A stretch of 64,000 bases of DNA from Tritrichomonas musculus (GCA_039105265.1 JAPFFF010000011.1:2852001-2916000); one strand, 5' to 3'; positions 1-11,800 are shown, counted from the stretch's first letter. Notes: generated by a model not told the origin, from the sequence alone. Numbers and translations: made by a program.

Positions 1-1
1 A

Positions 2-1960
2 GTAAATATTAATACATATCAAACAACACCTTTCCCTGGTCCTGGCGGTGGTGGAGGCGGCGGCGGTGGAGGATATCCTGGTGATGGAGGTAGTGGCTTT
101 CAAGGTAAGTTTTTGGTGAATGTTGATTTGAAGGCTGATAAGATGACTATGGAAAGATTTTTACCAATAACAACAACTGTTCAAAATCCTATTGCAGGTG
201 CTATATCAACATTTTCAGCTACACAGGTTGTCCTTTCGACAACACATGCATTAACTCAGTTGGGAAATGCTATTGCTACACTTGGTTCGAATGTATTAAA
301 TTTCTTTAGGAATAGACCAGATACGAATGGAACTGAAACATTAAATATTAATTCATCCTCGATTACAATAACTGATAATGATACTGATAATGCAACAAAT
401 ACTATCACAACCACTGAACAATCATTAGAGAGAACTCATAGAGAAGTTCAGCCACAAGTTGTTACAGATGAAACAGATGAGATTCGAACAGATATAACTG
501 TACCACAGACTACAATGACAAATACAGCTTCAACTACGATTGCACTTAGGAATCAAGTTCCTGTTATTGATATTGCTGGAACTCAGTATACCTTAGAAGA
601 CATAGCAGATTTGACAAGAGAAGAACGAAATGCATTAGTTGCTAATCATCCTGATATCTTACGTATCCAATATCATGGAAGAGAGTGGTTTAATGTATAT
701 GATTTGTTTTATAATGACCAACTCATTATCCATAATAATGTATTTCAACGAAGGACTCTAATAAGACCAGCTGATATTGAGATGACAGATAGAATACATA
801 GAGCTACTGATAATAATTGGTCAATAGAATGGGAAGGAACAACATACATAGCGAGAGATATTGAACAATTATCGATGCAAGATAGACTAAATTTACCATT
901 TGTTCAAAATGGAGATATTGGATTAGAACCTTACTTGAATGAGCAAACAATGGAAGCATGGATAAATATTATTGACCATAGAGGAGAGACTATTGACCCA
1001 ATTGTTGCTACTATTGATTATTCAGCACCAACAACAGCAAATATTAGTGGAGGTCAAGTACGATTTGTTGGAATTAATTCACAGATAGAAGTTAATGCAA
1101 ATGGAGTTAGATATCAACATTATGACCTTGTTGCCACAACAGATACTTGGACAGTACCAGGAACAACACCAGCAATAACAGCAAGAATGATAGAACAAAT
1201 GAGTGATGAACAAAGAGGGGAACTAATGGATAATATTTATTCTCATGGTAATCTTTTAGCTTTTAATGACACATTAGATGAAACAACTGGTGAAGAAATA
1301 ACACAAGTACTATATAATGGAAATGTAGTTGCTACAATAGATAGAAGAAGACTACATGTAATTAATATTGTAAATGGAGTAATAGAAATGTACCAACAAG
1401 ATGGTGTTATAAGTGCAACTACCCAGGTTATTATGGGAGCAGTAGGTTATGTTGCTAGAAGGTTCTTACATGGTCAATGGCAGTTTGTTAGACATCATCC
1501 TGGTGATGCAGCAGCTATAGCAGGAGTAGCAGCAGAAGCATATGTAGCAAATAGAATAGGATTATTTAATATTCCAAGTTGGTTCCGTCGTAATGATAAC
1601 CCAGAAACATTAGCAGAGGAAGATGTATTAGAAAAGATTCTTGCATGGGCATATCATGAAGAAACAGATGATGAACCTGAACTTGAAATAACAATGAAGG
1701 ATGCTGATAAGATGATGGTTTCATTTGATACATGTATTAATATTGCAAAGACATATCGCGATACTTTAAAGGGTACAATAGCATTCATGTGCGAGAAAAT
1801 AAAAGAGCTCGATAATAAGCATCCATTAGAAGATATAGATATGACTGCTTATATTACTAAAGCAGAAGTGAAGGAAATGATAGACCAGAAGGATGCATAT
1901 ATTGATACTCTTGAGAAAAGACTTGCTACATTAGAGAAGAAGTGCGCAAATATAGAGTAG
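2..1960 (+). CDS. Gene B, left partial copy (C-terminal two thirds)
   Basis: The frame is open from the first bases of the window and enters the B protein just before its glycine-rich segment; the 5' part lies outside the window. The first ~80 bp differ clearly from the other B copies, including one codon fewer in the glycine run. There are also a few substitutions up to about 310, among them Asn for His in the VL(N/H)FF motif. Further in, the sequence is practically identical to the other copies. This looks like a paralogue converted by, or recombined with, the array. The remainder has the triplicated ~60-residue module, the I.AW block and the C-terminal coiled coil. The function is unknown; a virus-like structural or fibre protein is an inference. 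Confidence 0.8.
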   Translation, partial: VNINTYQTTPFPGPGGGGGGGGGGYPGDGGSGFQGKFLVNVDLKADKMTMERFLPITTTVQNPIAGAISTFSATQVVLSTTHALTQLGNAIATLGSNVLNFFRNRPDTNGTETLNINSSSITITDNDTDNATNTITTTEQSLERTHREVQPQVVTDETDEIRTDITVPQTTMTNTASTTIALRNQVPVIDIAGTQYTLEDIADLTREERNALVANHPDILRIQYHGREWFNVYDLFYNDQLIIHNNVFQRRTLIRPADIEMTDRIHRATDNNWSIEWEGTTYIARDIEQLSMQDRLNLPFVQNGDIGLEPYLNEQTMEAWINIIDHRGETIDPIVATIDYSAPTTANISGGQVRFVGINSQIEVNANGVRYQHYDLVATTDTWTVPGTTPAITARMIEQMSDEQRGELMDNIYSHGNLLAFNDTLDETTGEEITQVLYNGNVVATIDRRRLHVINIVNGVIEMYQQDGVISATTQVIMGAVGYVARRFLHGQWQFVRHHPGDAAAIAGVAAEAYVANRIGLFNIPSWFRRNDNPETLAEEDVLEKILAWAYHEETDDEPELEITMKDADKMMVSFDTCINIAKTYRDTLKGTIAFMCEKIKELDNKHPLEDIDMTAYITKAEVKEMIDQKDAYIDTLEKRLATLEKKCANIE

Positions 1961-1987
1961 AATAGAGAATTATTTTTTTGGACTTAA

Positions 1988-4900
1988 ATGGACGAGACGA
2001 CAACAAAATTCATTGGAGACATACAATTTAAGGTAGGAGATGCTACTAGGAAAGCAAGTGAATTATTAACGCTGAGTGATTTGGATGGATATGTACGAGG
2101 AGGAAGCTGGTTTGAAGAAGTAGAAGGTTATCCTGAATATGAAATCAAAAATGAGAACATAACAGCCTATAAAGATGAATCACTGTCGATGGCTAACTAC
2201 AACATCCTGAAAATTAATATGTCAAATGACGTGCTAAATAAGATAATAGCTGCTCCTGACGTAACTGTCGTATTCAAATTCATACTTAGGAAAGAAGTGA
2301 TATACGATTATGAAGGCAATCTAGTGAAAGGTCCGTGTATTACATGTCGTACTGATCTTAAATGTATGGTCACGCATTGGACTACATTCAGCCCTGAGTT
2401 CTTTATAGCATTTGATACTAGACTCGGTGTGAATCCATATTCATTATACATGAATGAGGAGCTATCGATACAGTACTTACTAAAGCAAGACTCGATGGTT
2501 GCGAAGAAGCCAGTAGTCAAGTGTGATGTAATAGATGCTCGTAATGCTCTTCAGTTGTATGAATCAGATGTTCATTACTTTTATAAACCAAGTGTCGTAA
2601 CTACAGTGAATGTCGACTCAGTTGATTACTACAAGATGATATATCGAATTCCAAATGATTATACAATACCCATTAACCTTAATTTTACATTTACTGAACA
2701 CTGTTTTGGTAATAGATGGAGCCTAATATGGGATGGAACAAAATGGGTTGGAGAGAACATGCAAGGACGTAGCAATGGGAAAATAGAGAGCAGTAAGCAA
2801 TATCTTCGTGTAAACAAAAATAATTATGGAGCAAGTGGATGCTATGTCAGATGCAAACGTAGTGAATGGAATAAGATGTTGTTGGATGATACTAATGAAA
2901 ATTTCATGAAAGTGATGTTCGCCAATGGCACTACAAAGTTGTTGTTCAAAGATGGTACAGAGGCAAATGGTTCTGCACATAGCATAGAAATAGATAGATG
3001 TGATTCAACAGTAGAGATATATACTAAAGAAGGATACGATTATTTACCGCTACAATTACAGATCCAAAACAGTAATAAAGAAGAGGTAGAGTCGTTGTTG
3101 AACCGTATAGACAAAATCGTTTACGATATGTCACTTGATGGAGCGAGTAACAGGCTTACTTTTAGATGGGATGAACTACATAAGAACGAACATTATGGGT
3201 ACGACATAGATTTGATTGCTGAATTAGATAGTATTGAAAAAATTAACTATTATTGGTCCAGCAGTAACATTAACATCGCGACTAGAGATATCGAACTCTA
3301 TTTACGTCAACAGTACAAGGATCCTATAGAAGAAGTTAACTGGGATCCAACAACAAATGCTTTTAAGTACATTATTCAACAACAATTTTATGAGATTACT
3401 CCAAGACCAGATGCAGCTACAACTTTGTATACGGACTTCAATATTACTTCTTCGAAGATAATTACAGCTGATAACATTATGACTATGCGATCAGATCTAA
3501 ACATGGTTACAAATACTGTTGATGTGGTTTCTTATGACGTGAAAGATATAAAGAACAATGTAGAGACATTGAACTCAGAGATGGCAGAACAAGCAGCGAA
3601 GACAAAATATTTACAAAAAGAAGTGGATAAGGTAGATATGAAAGCTAACATAGGTATTGCTTTAGGTGCTGTTGGTTGTGTATTAGGTGCTACTGGTATA
3701 GGCGTTGCTGGTAAAGCATTATCATTTGCATCTAAAGCAGCACAAACTGGGGGTAGGGAATTAATAAATACTGTAACCAAGGTGTCTGATGTTGGTACAA
3801 ATGTTGTAGAAGACATTGCTGGTAAGCTCACTGACGAACTACCTGATATTGGAGCTGATGTATTCTTTGGTGATATGGTATCTGTTCCAGTTGGTAGAAT
3901 GATGCGTTCGTTATCTAACAAAGATAAACTAAATAATATTATAGCTTGGTGCGATGAGGAGTATGTACCTGTTAATGAAATAAACTTTACTGATGAACTT
4001 GATGATCCGTCCAAAGTAGCCATGACATTAACATCAACAATGGATATGTGTAAGAGATTCCGTCATACGATGAAACCAATGATAAAAACATTAGCGACTA
4101 CTGTAGAGAAGAGTGTGTCATCAACAGATTTGGTTAGAGATGACGTAATAGATGTTGTTGGTAAATATGTCAATGGCGAGGTCCATTTGGAGGCTGAAGA
4201 TGTTATCACAGATGGAACCATCAAAGCACGATTTTTGGTGCAAAAAGTTAGTGAATACAATGATGTTGATTATGAAGAGAATATAGTTACTATTAATATT
4301 ACTGGTGGAACAATTAATTACCAAGGAACAACTGATTTTCCTAGCTGCACTATGAATGACAAAACATTTGTTATATCAAACCCAAATAAACATAGGGTTG
4401 GTGGAATACAGATTAAAGAAAATACTGCAAAAAGAAGAATGAAATTTACAACAAATGATTTAGCATATACTTGTGATATAGATGCTTTACATAAGAAAAT
4501 AGATACATTACATGAGCAGATAGAAAAGAATGATACAGCTCTAGCTACGACTTTAAATGAATTCCCAACTGTTGATGAAGTAAATGAAGCATTAGATGAA
4601 TTAAAAAATAATATGGTTAATATGGATAACCTGTATACAAAAGAGGAAGCGGATGCAAAATATCGAAGCAAAAATGATTTGATATACAAAGAATCTATTG
4701 AAGTGCCATTTGAAAATGTACAAGATAGTTCAGGAACGTGGGAAGTCAAAATAAAATTGAATAGTGGAACTCGTCTTGTTGGAACAATTTCAAATAACGA
4801 TGGCTTTGTTCAAGAGTTTGATTTTTTGTTTGATTATAATGGTGTTATCACTGAAGATGGAGACGTAAATTTTGATTTTGAAATTGACGGAACAACTTAT

Positions 4901-5608
4901 TACTTAACTTATTATAAAAATGATATTAATGGTCAGTGCTTTTATATAGAAAACGGGACAGATTATTTTGATACCAAATTAATATTAGCGGAAAAAATAT
5001 TGAAGCAAGATAAAATAGCATTGAAAAGTGAAATCCCTGAACCTGTTGATTTGACCAATTATGCATTGAAAAGTGAAAATGATGAACTGAAGACAAAATT
5101 AAATAATTATATTAAATCTCATCAAGATCTAGCCAAGTTAGTAGGTGATAATGTTACTAAAATCGTAACAATGAACAGTCAGATATCAAATCTACAACAT
5201 GAGAACGAATCATTAAAAGCTAGGTTAGATGCGTTAGTGAATAAATTAACAATAATTAAGTACACATTCAGCGTACCGAATAGTAATAGCATTCGTTATC
5301 AATTCGAAAAACAACTTGATGCATATGAGGGAACACTCTATTTGAATTATAATGAAACCAAAGATAATGTTACCAGTGAAGAAGAAATCAAAATCAATAT
5401 ATCATTCAATGTTAATAATACACCTACGAGTGAATATCAATGTGAACCAACTAAGATCTGGTTAAACAATATTGAATTTCCATTAAGTAGTAGCAATTTA
5501 ATGGTCAATCCAACAACTAATTTCATATTGATTAATACGACATTCTTTACATCAAATGGTATCTTAGTTGAAGATAACACTAAGAATGAAATACATACAT
5601 TACTGTGA
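1988..5608 (+). CDS. Gene A copy 1, large fibre-like protein with membrane segment and coiled coils
   Basis: This 1,206-aa protein is not matched to a named family. The visible parts, in order, are an N-terminal module containing DATRKASELLTLSDLD (about 18-33) and a domain with FG.RW.L.WDG.KW.G (about 235-255). The conserved block IIQQQFYE follows at about 462, with SSKII.ADNI.TMR.DLN just after it. A short coiled coil precedes a Gly/Ala-rich hydrophobic stretch (about 552-578) that could be a membrane or fusion-like segment. An I.AWC.EE helical block follows, then the LYTKEEADAKY motif typical of fibre and tail-fibre stalks, a terminal coiled coil and a beta-rich tail. It starts 27 bp after the stop of the preceding B copy. 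The start is the first ATG. A role as a trimeric fibre or surface protein of a virus-like element is inference. Confidence 0.85.
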   Translation: MDETTTKFIGDIQFKVGDATRKASELLTLSDLDGYVRGGSWFEEVEGYPEYEIKNENITAYKDESLSMANYNILKINMSNDVLNKIIAAPDVTVVFKFILRKEVIYDYEGNLVKGPCITCRTDLKCMVTHWTTFSPEFFIAFDTRLGVNPYSLYMNEELSIQYLLKQDSMVAKKPVVKCDVIDARNALQLYESDVHYFYKPSVVTTVNVDSVDYYKMIYRIPNDYTIPINLNFTFTEHCFGNRWSLIWDGTKWVGENMQGRSNGKIESSKQYLRVNKNNYGASGCYVRCKRSEWNKMLLDDTNENFMKVMFANGTTKLLFKDGTEANGSAHSIEIDRCDSTVEIYTKEGYDYLPLQLQIQNSNKEEVESLLNRIDKIVYDMSLDGASNRLTFRWDELHKNEHYGYDIDLIAELDSIEKINYYWSSSNINIATRDIELYLRQQYKDPIEEVNWDPTTNAFKYIIQQQFYEITPRPDAATTLYTDFNITSSKIITADNIMTMRSDLNMVTNTVDVVSYDVKDIKNNVETLNSEMAEQAAKTKYLQKEVDKVDMKANIGIALGAVGCVLGATGIGVAGKALSFASKAAQTGGRELINTVTKVSDVGTNVVEDIAGKLTDELPDIGADVFFGDMVSVPVGRMMRSLSNKDKLNNIIAWCDEEYVPVNEINFTDELDDPSKVAMTLTSTMDMCKRFRHTMKPMIKTLATTVEKSVSSTDLVRDDVIDVVGKYVNGEVHLEAEDVITDGTIKARFLVQKVSEYNDVDYEENIVTINITGGTINYQGTTDFPSCTMNDKTFVISNPNKHRVGGIQIKENTAKRRMKFTTNDLAYTCDIDALHKKIDTLHEQIEKNDTALATTLNEFPTVDEVNEALDELKNNMVNMDNLYTKEEADAKYRSKNDLIYKESIEVPFENVQDSSGTWEVKIKLNSGTRLVGTISNNDGFVQEFDFLFDYNGVITEDGDVNFDFEIDGTTYYLTYYKNDINGQCFYIENGTDYFDTKLILAEKILKQDKIALKSEIPEPVDLTNYALKSENDELKTKLNNYIKSHQDLAKLVGDNVTKIVTMNSQISNLQHENESLKARLDALVNKLTIIKYTFSVPNSNSIRYQFEKQLDAYEGTLYLNYNETKDNVTSEEEIKINISFNVNNTPTSEYQCEPTKIWLNNIEFPLSSSNLMVNPTTNFILINTTFFTSNGILVEDNTKNEIHTLL

Positions 5609-5806
5609 AATACAAAAAGTTGATAGATATTTTTTCGGGTGTAGAATTCAAAAACTACTCCATACCTTGGAAATGACATTGGTGGAATAGTGAAAGTAGA
5701 GAGTGTGTACTTACGATAGGTTTTCAGAGGATATTTGGCCGGGTAGCGAGGCCCAAGCGAAGGCGTACCTGAGCTTGGTGGCGAGCAGGTTAGGATGGGA
5801 TGAAGA
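5609..5806 (+). promoter_or_regulatory. A-B spacer with GC-rich, structure-prone leader
   Basis: The first ~110 bp are ordinary AT-rich sequence. From about 5725 the spacer becomes GC-rich, with GGCC..GGCC and AAGC..GCTT pairings. It ends in an interrupted hairpin, GTTAGG (5789-5794) plus GGGAT (5797-5801) pairing with ATCCC (5811-5815) plus CCTAAC (5818-5823), whose 9-nt loop contains the B start codon. The block is repeated unchanged at 12515-12712 and 19421-19618. No tRNA or rRNA match was recognised. It could be a structured 5' leader or simply sequence left over from recombination. Confidence 0.45.
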
Positions 5807-8800
5807 ATGAATCCCAGCCTAACGTATACTACTGAATCCAATTATTATTGTATGAGATGGGATATAGATAAAGATTATGACATACCACTAAATTTAGTAT
5901 TTAGATTCAAAGACTATCTATTTGGTCATAACTGGGAATTAACATGGGATGGTAAAAATTGGACAGGAAATAATTGTCAAAACATGTGTACAGAAAAGAT
6001 ATCATTCATGAACACAAATAACGGTGCGCCTGCTTTAACAATCAAACATAACGAAAGAATTGGGAGATGGATAAAAGGAACAATAAAGGAAGATTTAACA
6101 GATGATGATAATTATGCTCATGTCTTGAAAGATTATCTTACCAATTGGAGGGTTGTTAAGAAAGATGGAACCATACTAAGTGAAAGAATAACTGCAACTT
6201 TTGATTCAAGTGGTTCAGGTACTTTAACTCAAGATGGATATAAATATGAACAAGCTAGAATGTATGTTGATGCACCAAGTGGATTAAATGCAGATGATGG
6301 ATTATATGTTTATGCTGACCTAAATATTAATGGAAATATAACTGAATTAAAATGGGATTGTCATCCTACTCATTGTATTAATTCAGGTGTTATGCATACC
6401 TATGGGTCAAATCCTTGTCTCGAATCATTTAATTATCATCGAGAAAAAAGGCATTCCATTAAAATCATTGAAGGATTTAATCATAAGAACATTCGAATAT
6501 ATATAGAGAAAGAATTATTTGATTTTGATGTGAAAGTTAATCCATTCGATATAATTATTCAACAACAATTTTATGAAGTAGAGCCAGACCCAAGAAAATG
6601 CACTACCATATCGACAGATTATAATATTTATTCATCAAAGATTATATGGGCTGATAATATCATGACTATGCGTCGAGACTTAAATGTTGTTGGTGGAATC
6701 ACAGATATATTAGCCTATGATTATGCTTTTTTGAAACAGACAGTTGATAATCTAGTTGAACAAATGAGAATTCAAGCCATGTATAATGAATATACTGATA
6801 GTATTAAACAAGGTGTAGCTGTTGCAAATAGTATATTAAATATTTTAGCATCAACAGTTTGTTTTGCAAGTGCCCTTTCAACATTAAATATGTCCAATAA
6901 CTCTGTAACAATTAATACATATCAAACAAGACCTTTCCCAGCAGGTCCAGGAGGAAATGGTGGAGGAGGTGGTGGTGGTTATCCAGGTGATGGAGGTAGT
7001 GGCTTTCAAGGTAAGTTTTTGGTGAATGTTGATTTGAAGGCTGATAAGATGACTATGGAAAGATTTTTACCAATAACAACAACTGTTCAAAATCCTATTG
7101 CAGGTGCTATATCAACATTTTCAGCTACACAGGTTGTCCTTTCGACAACACATGCACTGACTCAGTTAGGAAATGCTATTGCTACACTTGGTTCGAATGT
7201 CTTACACTTCTTTAGGAATAGACCAGATACAAATGGAACTGAAACATTAAATATTAATTCATCCTCGATTACAATAACTGATAATGATACTGATAATGCA
7301 ACAAATACTATCACAACCACTGAACAATCATTAGAGAGAACTCATAGAGAAGTTCAGCCACAAGTTGTTACAGATGAAACAGATGAGATTCGAACAGATA
7401 TAACTGTACCACAGACTACAATGACAAATACAGCTTCAACTACGATTGCACTTAGGAATCAAGTTCCTGTTATTGATATTGCTGGAACTCAGTATACCTT
7501 AGAAGACATAGCAGATTTGACAAGAGAAGAACGAAATGCATTAGTTGCTAATCATCCTGATATCTTACGTATCCAATATCATGGAAGAGAGTGGTTTAAT
7601 GTGTATGATTTGTTTTATAATGACCAACTCATTATCCATAATAATGTATTTCAACGAAGGACTCTAATAAGACCAGCTGATATTGAGATGACAGATAGAA
7701 TACATAGAGCTACTGATAATAATTGGTCAATAGAATGGGAAGGAACAACATACATAGCGAGAGATATTGAACAATTATCGATGCAAGATAGACTAAATTT
7801 ACCATTTGTTCAAAATGGAGATATTGGATTAGAACCTTACTTGAATGAGCAAACAATGGAAGCATGGATAAATATTATTGACCATAGAGGAGAGACTATT
7901 GACCCAATTGTTGCTACTATTGATTATTCAGCACCAACAACAGCAAATATTAGTGGAGGTCAAGTACGATTTGTTGGAATTAATTCACAGATAGAAGTTA
8001 ATGCAAATGGAGTTAGATATCAACATTATGACCTTGTTGCCACAACAGATACTTGGACAGTACCAGGAACAACACCAGCAATAACAGCAAGAATGATAGA
8101 ACAAATGAGTGATGAACAAAGAGGGGAACTAATGGATAATATTTATTCTCATGGTAATCTTTTAGCTTTTAATGACACATTAGATGAAACAACTGGTGAA
8201 GAAATAACACAAGTACTATATAATGGAAATGTAGTTGCTACAATAGATAGAAGAAGACTACATGTAATTAATATTGTAAATGGAGTAATAGAAATGTACC
8301 AACAAGATGGTGTTATAAGTGCAACTACCCAGGTTATTATGGGAGCAGTAGGTTATGTTGCTAGAAGGTTCTTACATGGTCAATGGCAGTTTGTTAGACA
8401 TCATCCTGGTGATGCAGCAGCTATAGCAGGAGTAGCAGCAGAAGCATATGTAGCAAATAGAATAGGATTATTTAATATTCCAAGTTGGTTCCGTCGTAAT
8501 GATAACCCAGAAACATTAGCAGAGGAAGATGTATTAGAAAAGATTCTTGCATGGGCATATCATGAAGAAACAGATGATGAACCTGAACTTGAAATAACAA
8601 TGAAGGATGCTGATAAGATGATGGTTTCATTTGATACATGTATTAATATTGCAAAGACATATCGCGATACTTTAAAGGGTACAATAGCATTCATGTGCGA
8701 GAAAATAAAAGAGCTCGATAATAAGCATCCATTAGAAGATATAGATATGACTGCTTATATTACTAAAGCAGAAGTGAAGGAAATGATAGACCAGAAGGAT

Positions 8801-8866
8801 GCATATATTGATACTCTTGAGAAAAGACTTGCTACATTAGAGAAGAAGTGCGCAAATATAGAGTAG
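5807..8866 (+). CDS. Gene B copy 1, glycine-hinged paralogue of A
   Basis: This 1,019-aa protein begins directly with the second domain of A (YLFGHNWELTWDGKNWTG, about 38-55). It carries the shared IIQQQFYE and SSKIIWADNIMTMRRDLN block at about 249-285, a short coiled coil and a hydrophobic segment (about 333-362). A glycine-rich hinge (about 382-402) follows, then a B-specific insertion of about 450 residues. That insertion includes a Thr/Asn-rich linker and three diverged copies of a ~60-residue module starting near 553, 639 and 747. After it come the family's I.AW..EE block and C-terminal coiled coil (DTLEKRLATLEKK). The start is the first ATG and lies in a hairpin loop. The function is unknown; a structural partner of A is an inference from shared parts and alternation. 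Confidence 0.85.
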   Translation: MNPSLTYTTESNYYCMRWDIDKDYDIPLNLVFRFKDYLFGHNWELTWDGKNWTGNNCQNMCTEKISFMNTNNGAPALTIKHNERIGRWIKGTIKEDLTDDDNYAHVLKDYLTNWRVVKKDGTILSERITATFDSSGSGTLTQDGYKYEQARMYVDAPSGLNADDGLYVYADLNINGNITELKWDCHPTHCINSGVMHTYGSNPCLESFNYHREKRHSIKIIEGFNHKNIRIYIEKELFDFDVKVNPFDIIIQQQFYEVEPDPRKCTTISTDYNIYSSKIIWADNIMTMRRDLNVVGGITDILAYDYAFLKQTVDNLVEQMRIQAMYNEYTDSIKQGVAVANSILNILASTVCFASALSTLNMSNNSVTINTYQTRPFPAGPGGNGGGGGGGYPGDGGSGFQGKFLVNVDLKADKMTMERFLPITTTVQNPIAGAISTFSATQVVLSTTHALTQLGNAIATLGSNVLHFFRNRPDTNGTETLNINSSSITITDNDTDNATNTITTTEQSLERTHREVQPQVVTDETDEIRTDITVPQTTMTNTASTTIALRNQVPVIDIAGTQYTLEDIADLTREERNALVANHPDILRIQYHGREWFNVYDLFYNDQLIIHNNVFQRRTLIRPADIEMTDRIHRATDNNWSIEWEGTTYIARDIEQLSMQDRLNLPFVQNGDIGLEPYLNEQTMEAWINIIDHRGETIDPIVATIDYSAPTTANISGGQVRFVGINSQIEVNANGVRYQHYDLVATTDTWTVPGTTPAITARMIEQMSDEQRGELMDNIYSHGNLLAFNDTLDETTGEEITQVLYNGNVVATIDRRRLHVINIVNGVIEMYQQDGVISATTQVIMGAVGYVARRFLHGQWQFVRHHPGDAAAIAGVAAEAYVANRIGLFNIPSWFRRNDNPETLAEEDVLEKILAWAYHEETDDEPELEITMKDADKMMVSFDTCINIAKTYRDTLKGTIAFMCEKIKELDNKHPLEDIDMTAYITKAEVKEMIDQKDAYIDTLEKRLATLEKKCANIE

Positions 8867-8893
8867 AATAGAGAATTATTTTTTTGGACTTAA

Positions 8894-11800
8894 ATGGACG
8901 AGACGACAACAAAATTCATTGGAGACATACAATTTAAGGTAGGAGATGCTACTAGGAAAGCAAGTGAATTATTAACGCTGAGTGATTTGGATGGATATGT
9001 ACGAGGAGGAAGCTGGTTTGAAGAAGTAGAAGGTTATCCTGAATATGAAATCAAAAATGAGAACATAACAGCCTATAAAGATGAATCACTGTCGATGGCT
9101 AACTACAACATCCTGAAAATTAATATGTCAAATGACGTGCTAAATAAGATAATAGCTGCTCCTGACGTAACTGTCGTATTCAAATTCATACTTAGGAAAG
9201 AAGTGATATACGATTATGAAGGCAATCTAGTGAAAGGTCCGTGTATTACATGTCGTACTGATCTTAAATGTATGGTCACGCATTGGACTACATTCAGCCC
9301 TGAGTTCTTTATAGCATTTGATACTAGACTCGGTGTGAATCCATATTCATTATACATGAATGAGGAGCTATCGATACAGTACTTACTAAAGCAAGACTCG
9401 ATGGTTGCGAAGAAGCCAGTAGTCAAGTGTGATGTAATAGATGCTCGTAATGCTCTTCAGTTGTATGAATCAGATGTTCATTACTTTTATAAACCAAGTG
9501 TCGTAACTACAGTGAATGTCGACTCAGTTGATTACTACAAGATGATATATCGAATTCCAAATGATTATACAATACCCATTAACCTTAATTTTACATTTAC
9601 TGAACACTGTTTTGGTAATAGATGGAGCCTAATATGGGATGGAACAAAATGGGTTGGAGAGAACATGCAAGGACGTAGCAATGGGAAAATAGAGAGCAGT
9701 AAGCAATATCTTCGTGTAAACAAAAATAATTATGGAGCAAGTGGATGCTATGTCAGATGCAAACGTAGTGAATGGAATAAGATGTTGTTGGATGATACTA
9801 ATGAAAATTTCATGAAAGTGATGTTCGCCAATGGCACTACAAAGTTGTTGTTCAAAGATGGTACAGAGGCAAATGGTTCTGCACATAGCATAGAAATAGA
9901 TAGATGTGATTCAACAGTAGAGATATATACTAAAGAAGGATACGATTATTTACCGCTACAATTACAGATCCAAAACAGTAATAAAGAAGAGGTAGAGTCG
10001 TTGTTGAACCGTATAGACAAAATCGTTTACGATATGTCACTTGATGGAGCGAGTAACAGGCTTACTTTTAGATGGGATGAACTACATAAGAACGAACATT
10101 ATGGGTACGACATAGATTTGATTGCTGAATTAGATAGTATTGAAAAAATTAACTATTATTGGTCCAGCAGTAACATTAACATCGCGACTAGAGATATCGA
10201 ACTCTATTTACGTCAACAGTACAAGGATCCTATAGAAGAAGTTAACTGGGATCCAACAACAAATGCTTTTAAGTACATTATTCAACAACAATTTTATGAG
10301 ATTACTCCAAGACCAGATGCAGCTACAACTTTGTATACGGACTTCAATATTACTTCTTCGAAGATAATTACAGCTGATAACATTATGACTATGCGATCAG
10401 ATCTAAACATGGTTACAAATACTGTTGATGTGGTTTCTTATGACGTGAAAGATATAAAGAACAATGTAGAGACATTGAACTCAGAGATGGCAGAACAAGC
10501 AGCGAAGACAAAATATTTACAAAAAGAAGTGGATAAGGTAGATATGAAAGCTAACATAGGTATTGCTTTAGGTGCTGTTGGTTGTGTATTAGGTGCTACT
10601 GGTATAGGCGTTGCTGGTAAAGCATTATCATTTGCATCTAAAGCAGCACAAACTGGGGGTAGGGAATTAATAAATACTGTAACCAAGGTGTCTGATGTTG
10701 GTACAAATGTTGTAGAAGACATTGCTGGTAAGCTCACTGACGAACTACCTGATATTGGAGCTGATGTATTCTTTGGTGATATGGTATCTGTTCCAGTTGG
10801 TAGAATGATGCGTTCGTTATCTAACAAAGATAAACTAAATAATATTATAGCTTGGTGCGATGAGGAGTATGTACCTGTTAATGAAATAAACTTTACTGAT
10901 GAACTTGATGATCCGTCCAAAGTAGCCATGACATTAACATCAACAATGGATATGTGTAAGAGATTCCGTCATACGATGAAACCAATGATAAAAACATTAG
11001 CGACTACTGTAGAGAAGAGTGTGTCATCAACAGATTTGGTTAGAGATGACGTAATAGATGTTGTTGGTAAATATGTCAATGGCGAGGTCCATTTGGAGGC
11101 TGAAGATGTTATCACAGATGGAACCATCAAAGCACGATTTTTGGTGCAAAAAGTTAGTGAATACAATGATGTTGATTATGAAGAGAATATAGTTACTATT
11201 AATATTACTGGTGGAACAATTAATTACCAAGGAACAACTGATTTTCCTAGCTGCACTATGAATGACAAAACATTTGTTATATCAAACCCAAATAAACATA
11301 GGGTTGGTGGAATACAGATTAAAGAAAATACTGCAAAAAGAAGAATGAAATTTACAACAAATGATTTAGCATATACTTGTGATATAGATGCTTTACATAA
11401 GAAAATAGATACATTACATGAGCAGATAGAAAAGAATGATACAGCTCTAGCTACGACTTTAAATGAATTCCCAACTGTTGATGAAGTAAATGAAGCATTA
11501 GATGAATTAAAAAATAATATGGTTAATATGGATAACCTGTATACAAAAGAGGAAGCGGATGCAAAATATCGAAGCAAAAATGATTTGATATACAAAGAAT
11601 CTATTGAAGTGCCATTTGAAAATGTACAAGATAGTTCAGGAACGTGGGAAGTCAAAATAAAATTGAATAGTGGAACTCGTCTTGTTGGAACAATTTCAAA
11701 TAACGATGGCTTTGTTCAAGAGTTTGATTTTTTGTTTGATTATAATGGTGTTATCACTGAAGATGGAGACGTAAATTTTGATTTTGAAATTGACGGAACA

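Noticed and set aside
1-20. Window starting with AG as the AG..CT end of a Maverick
   Set aside because: The first bases are inside an open B reading frame, so this is not a terminus.
5725-5806. tRNA or rRNA fragment in the GC-rich leader
   Set aside because: No T-loop, anticodon arm or conserved rRNA word could be recognised.
105-7025. GGTAAGTTTTTGG resembling a 5' splice site in the B genes
   Set aside because: The frame continues unbroken with conserved protein sequence after it, and no parabasalid-type 3' splice motif (ACTAACACACAG) was noticed downstream.
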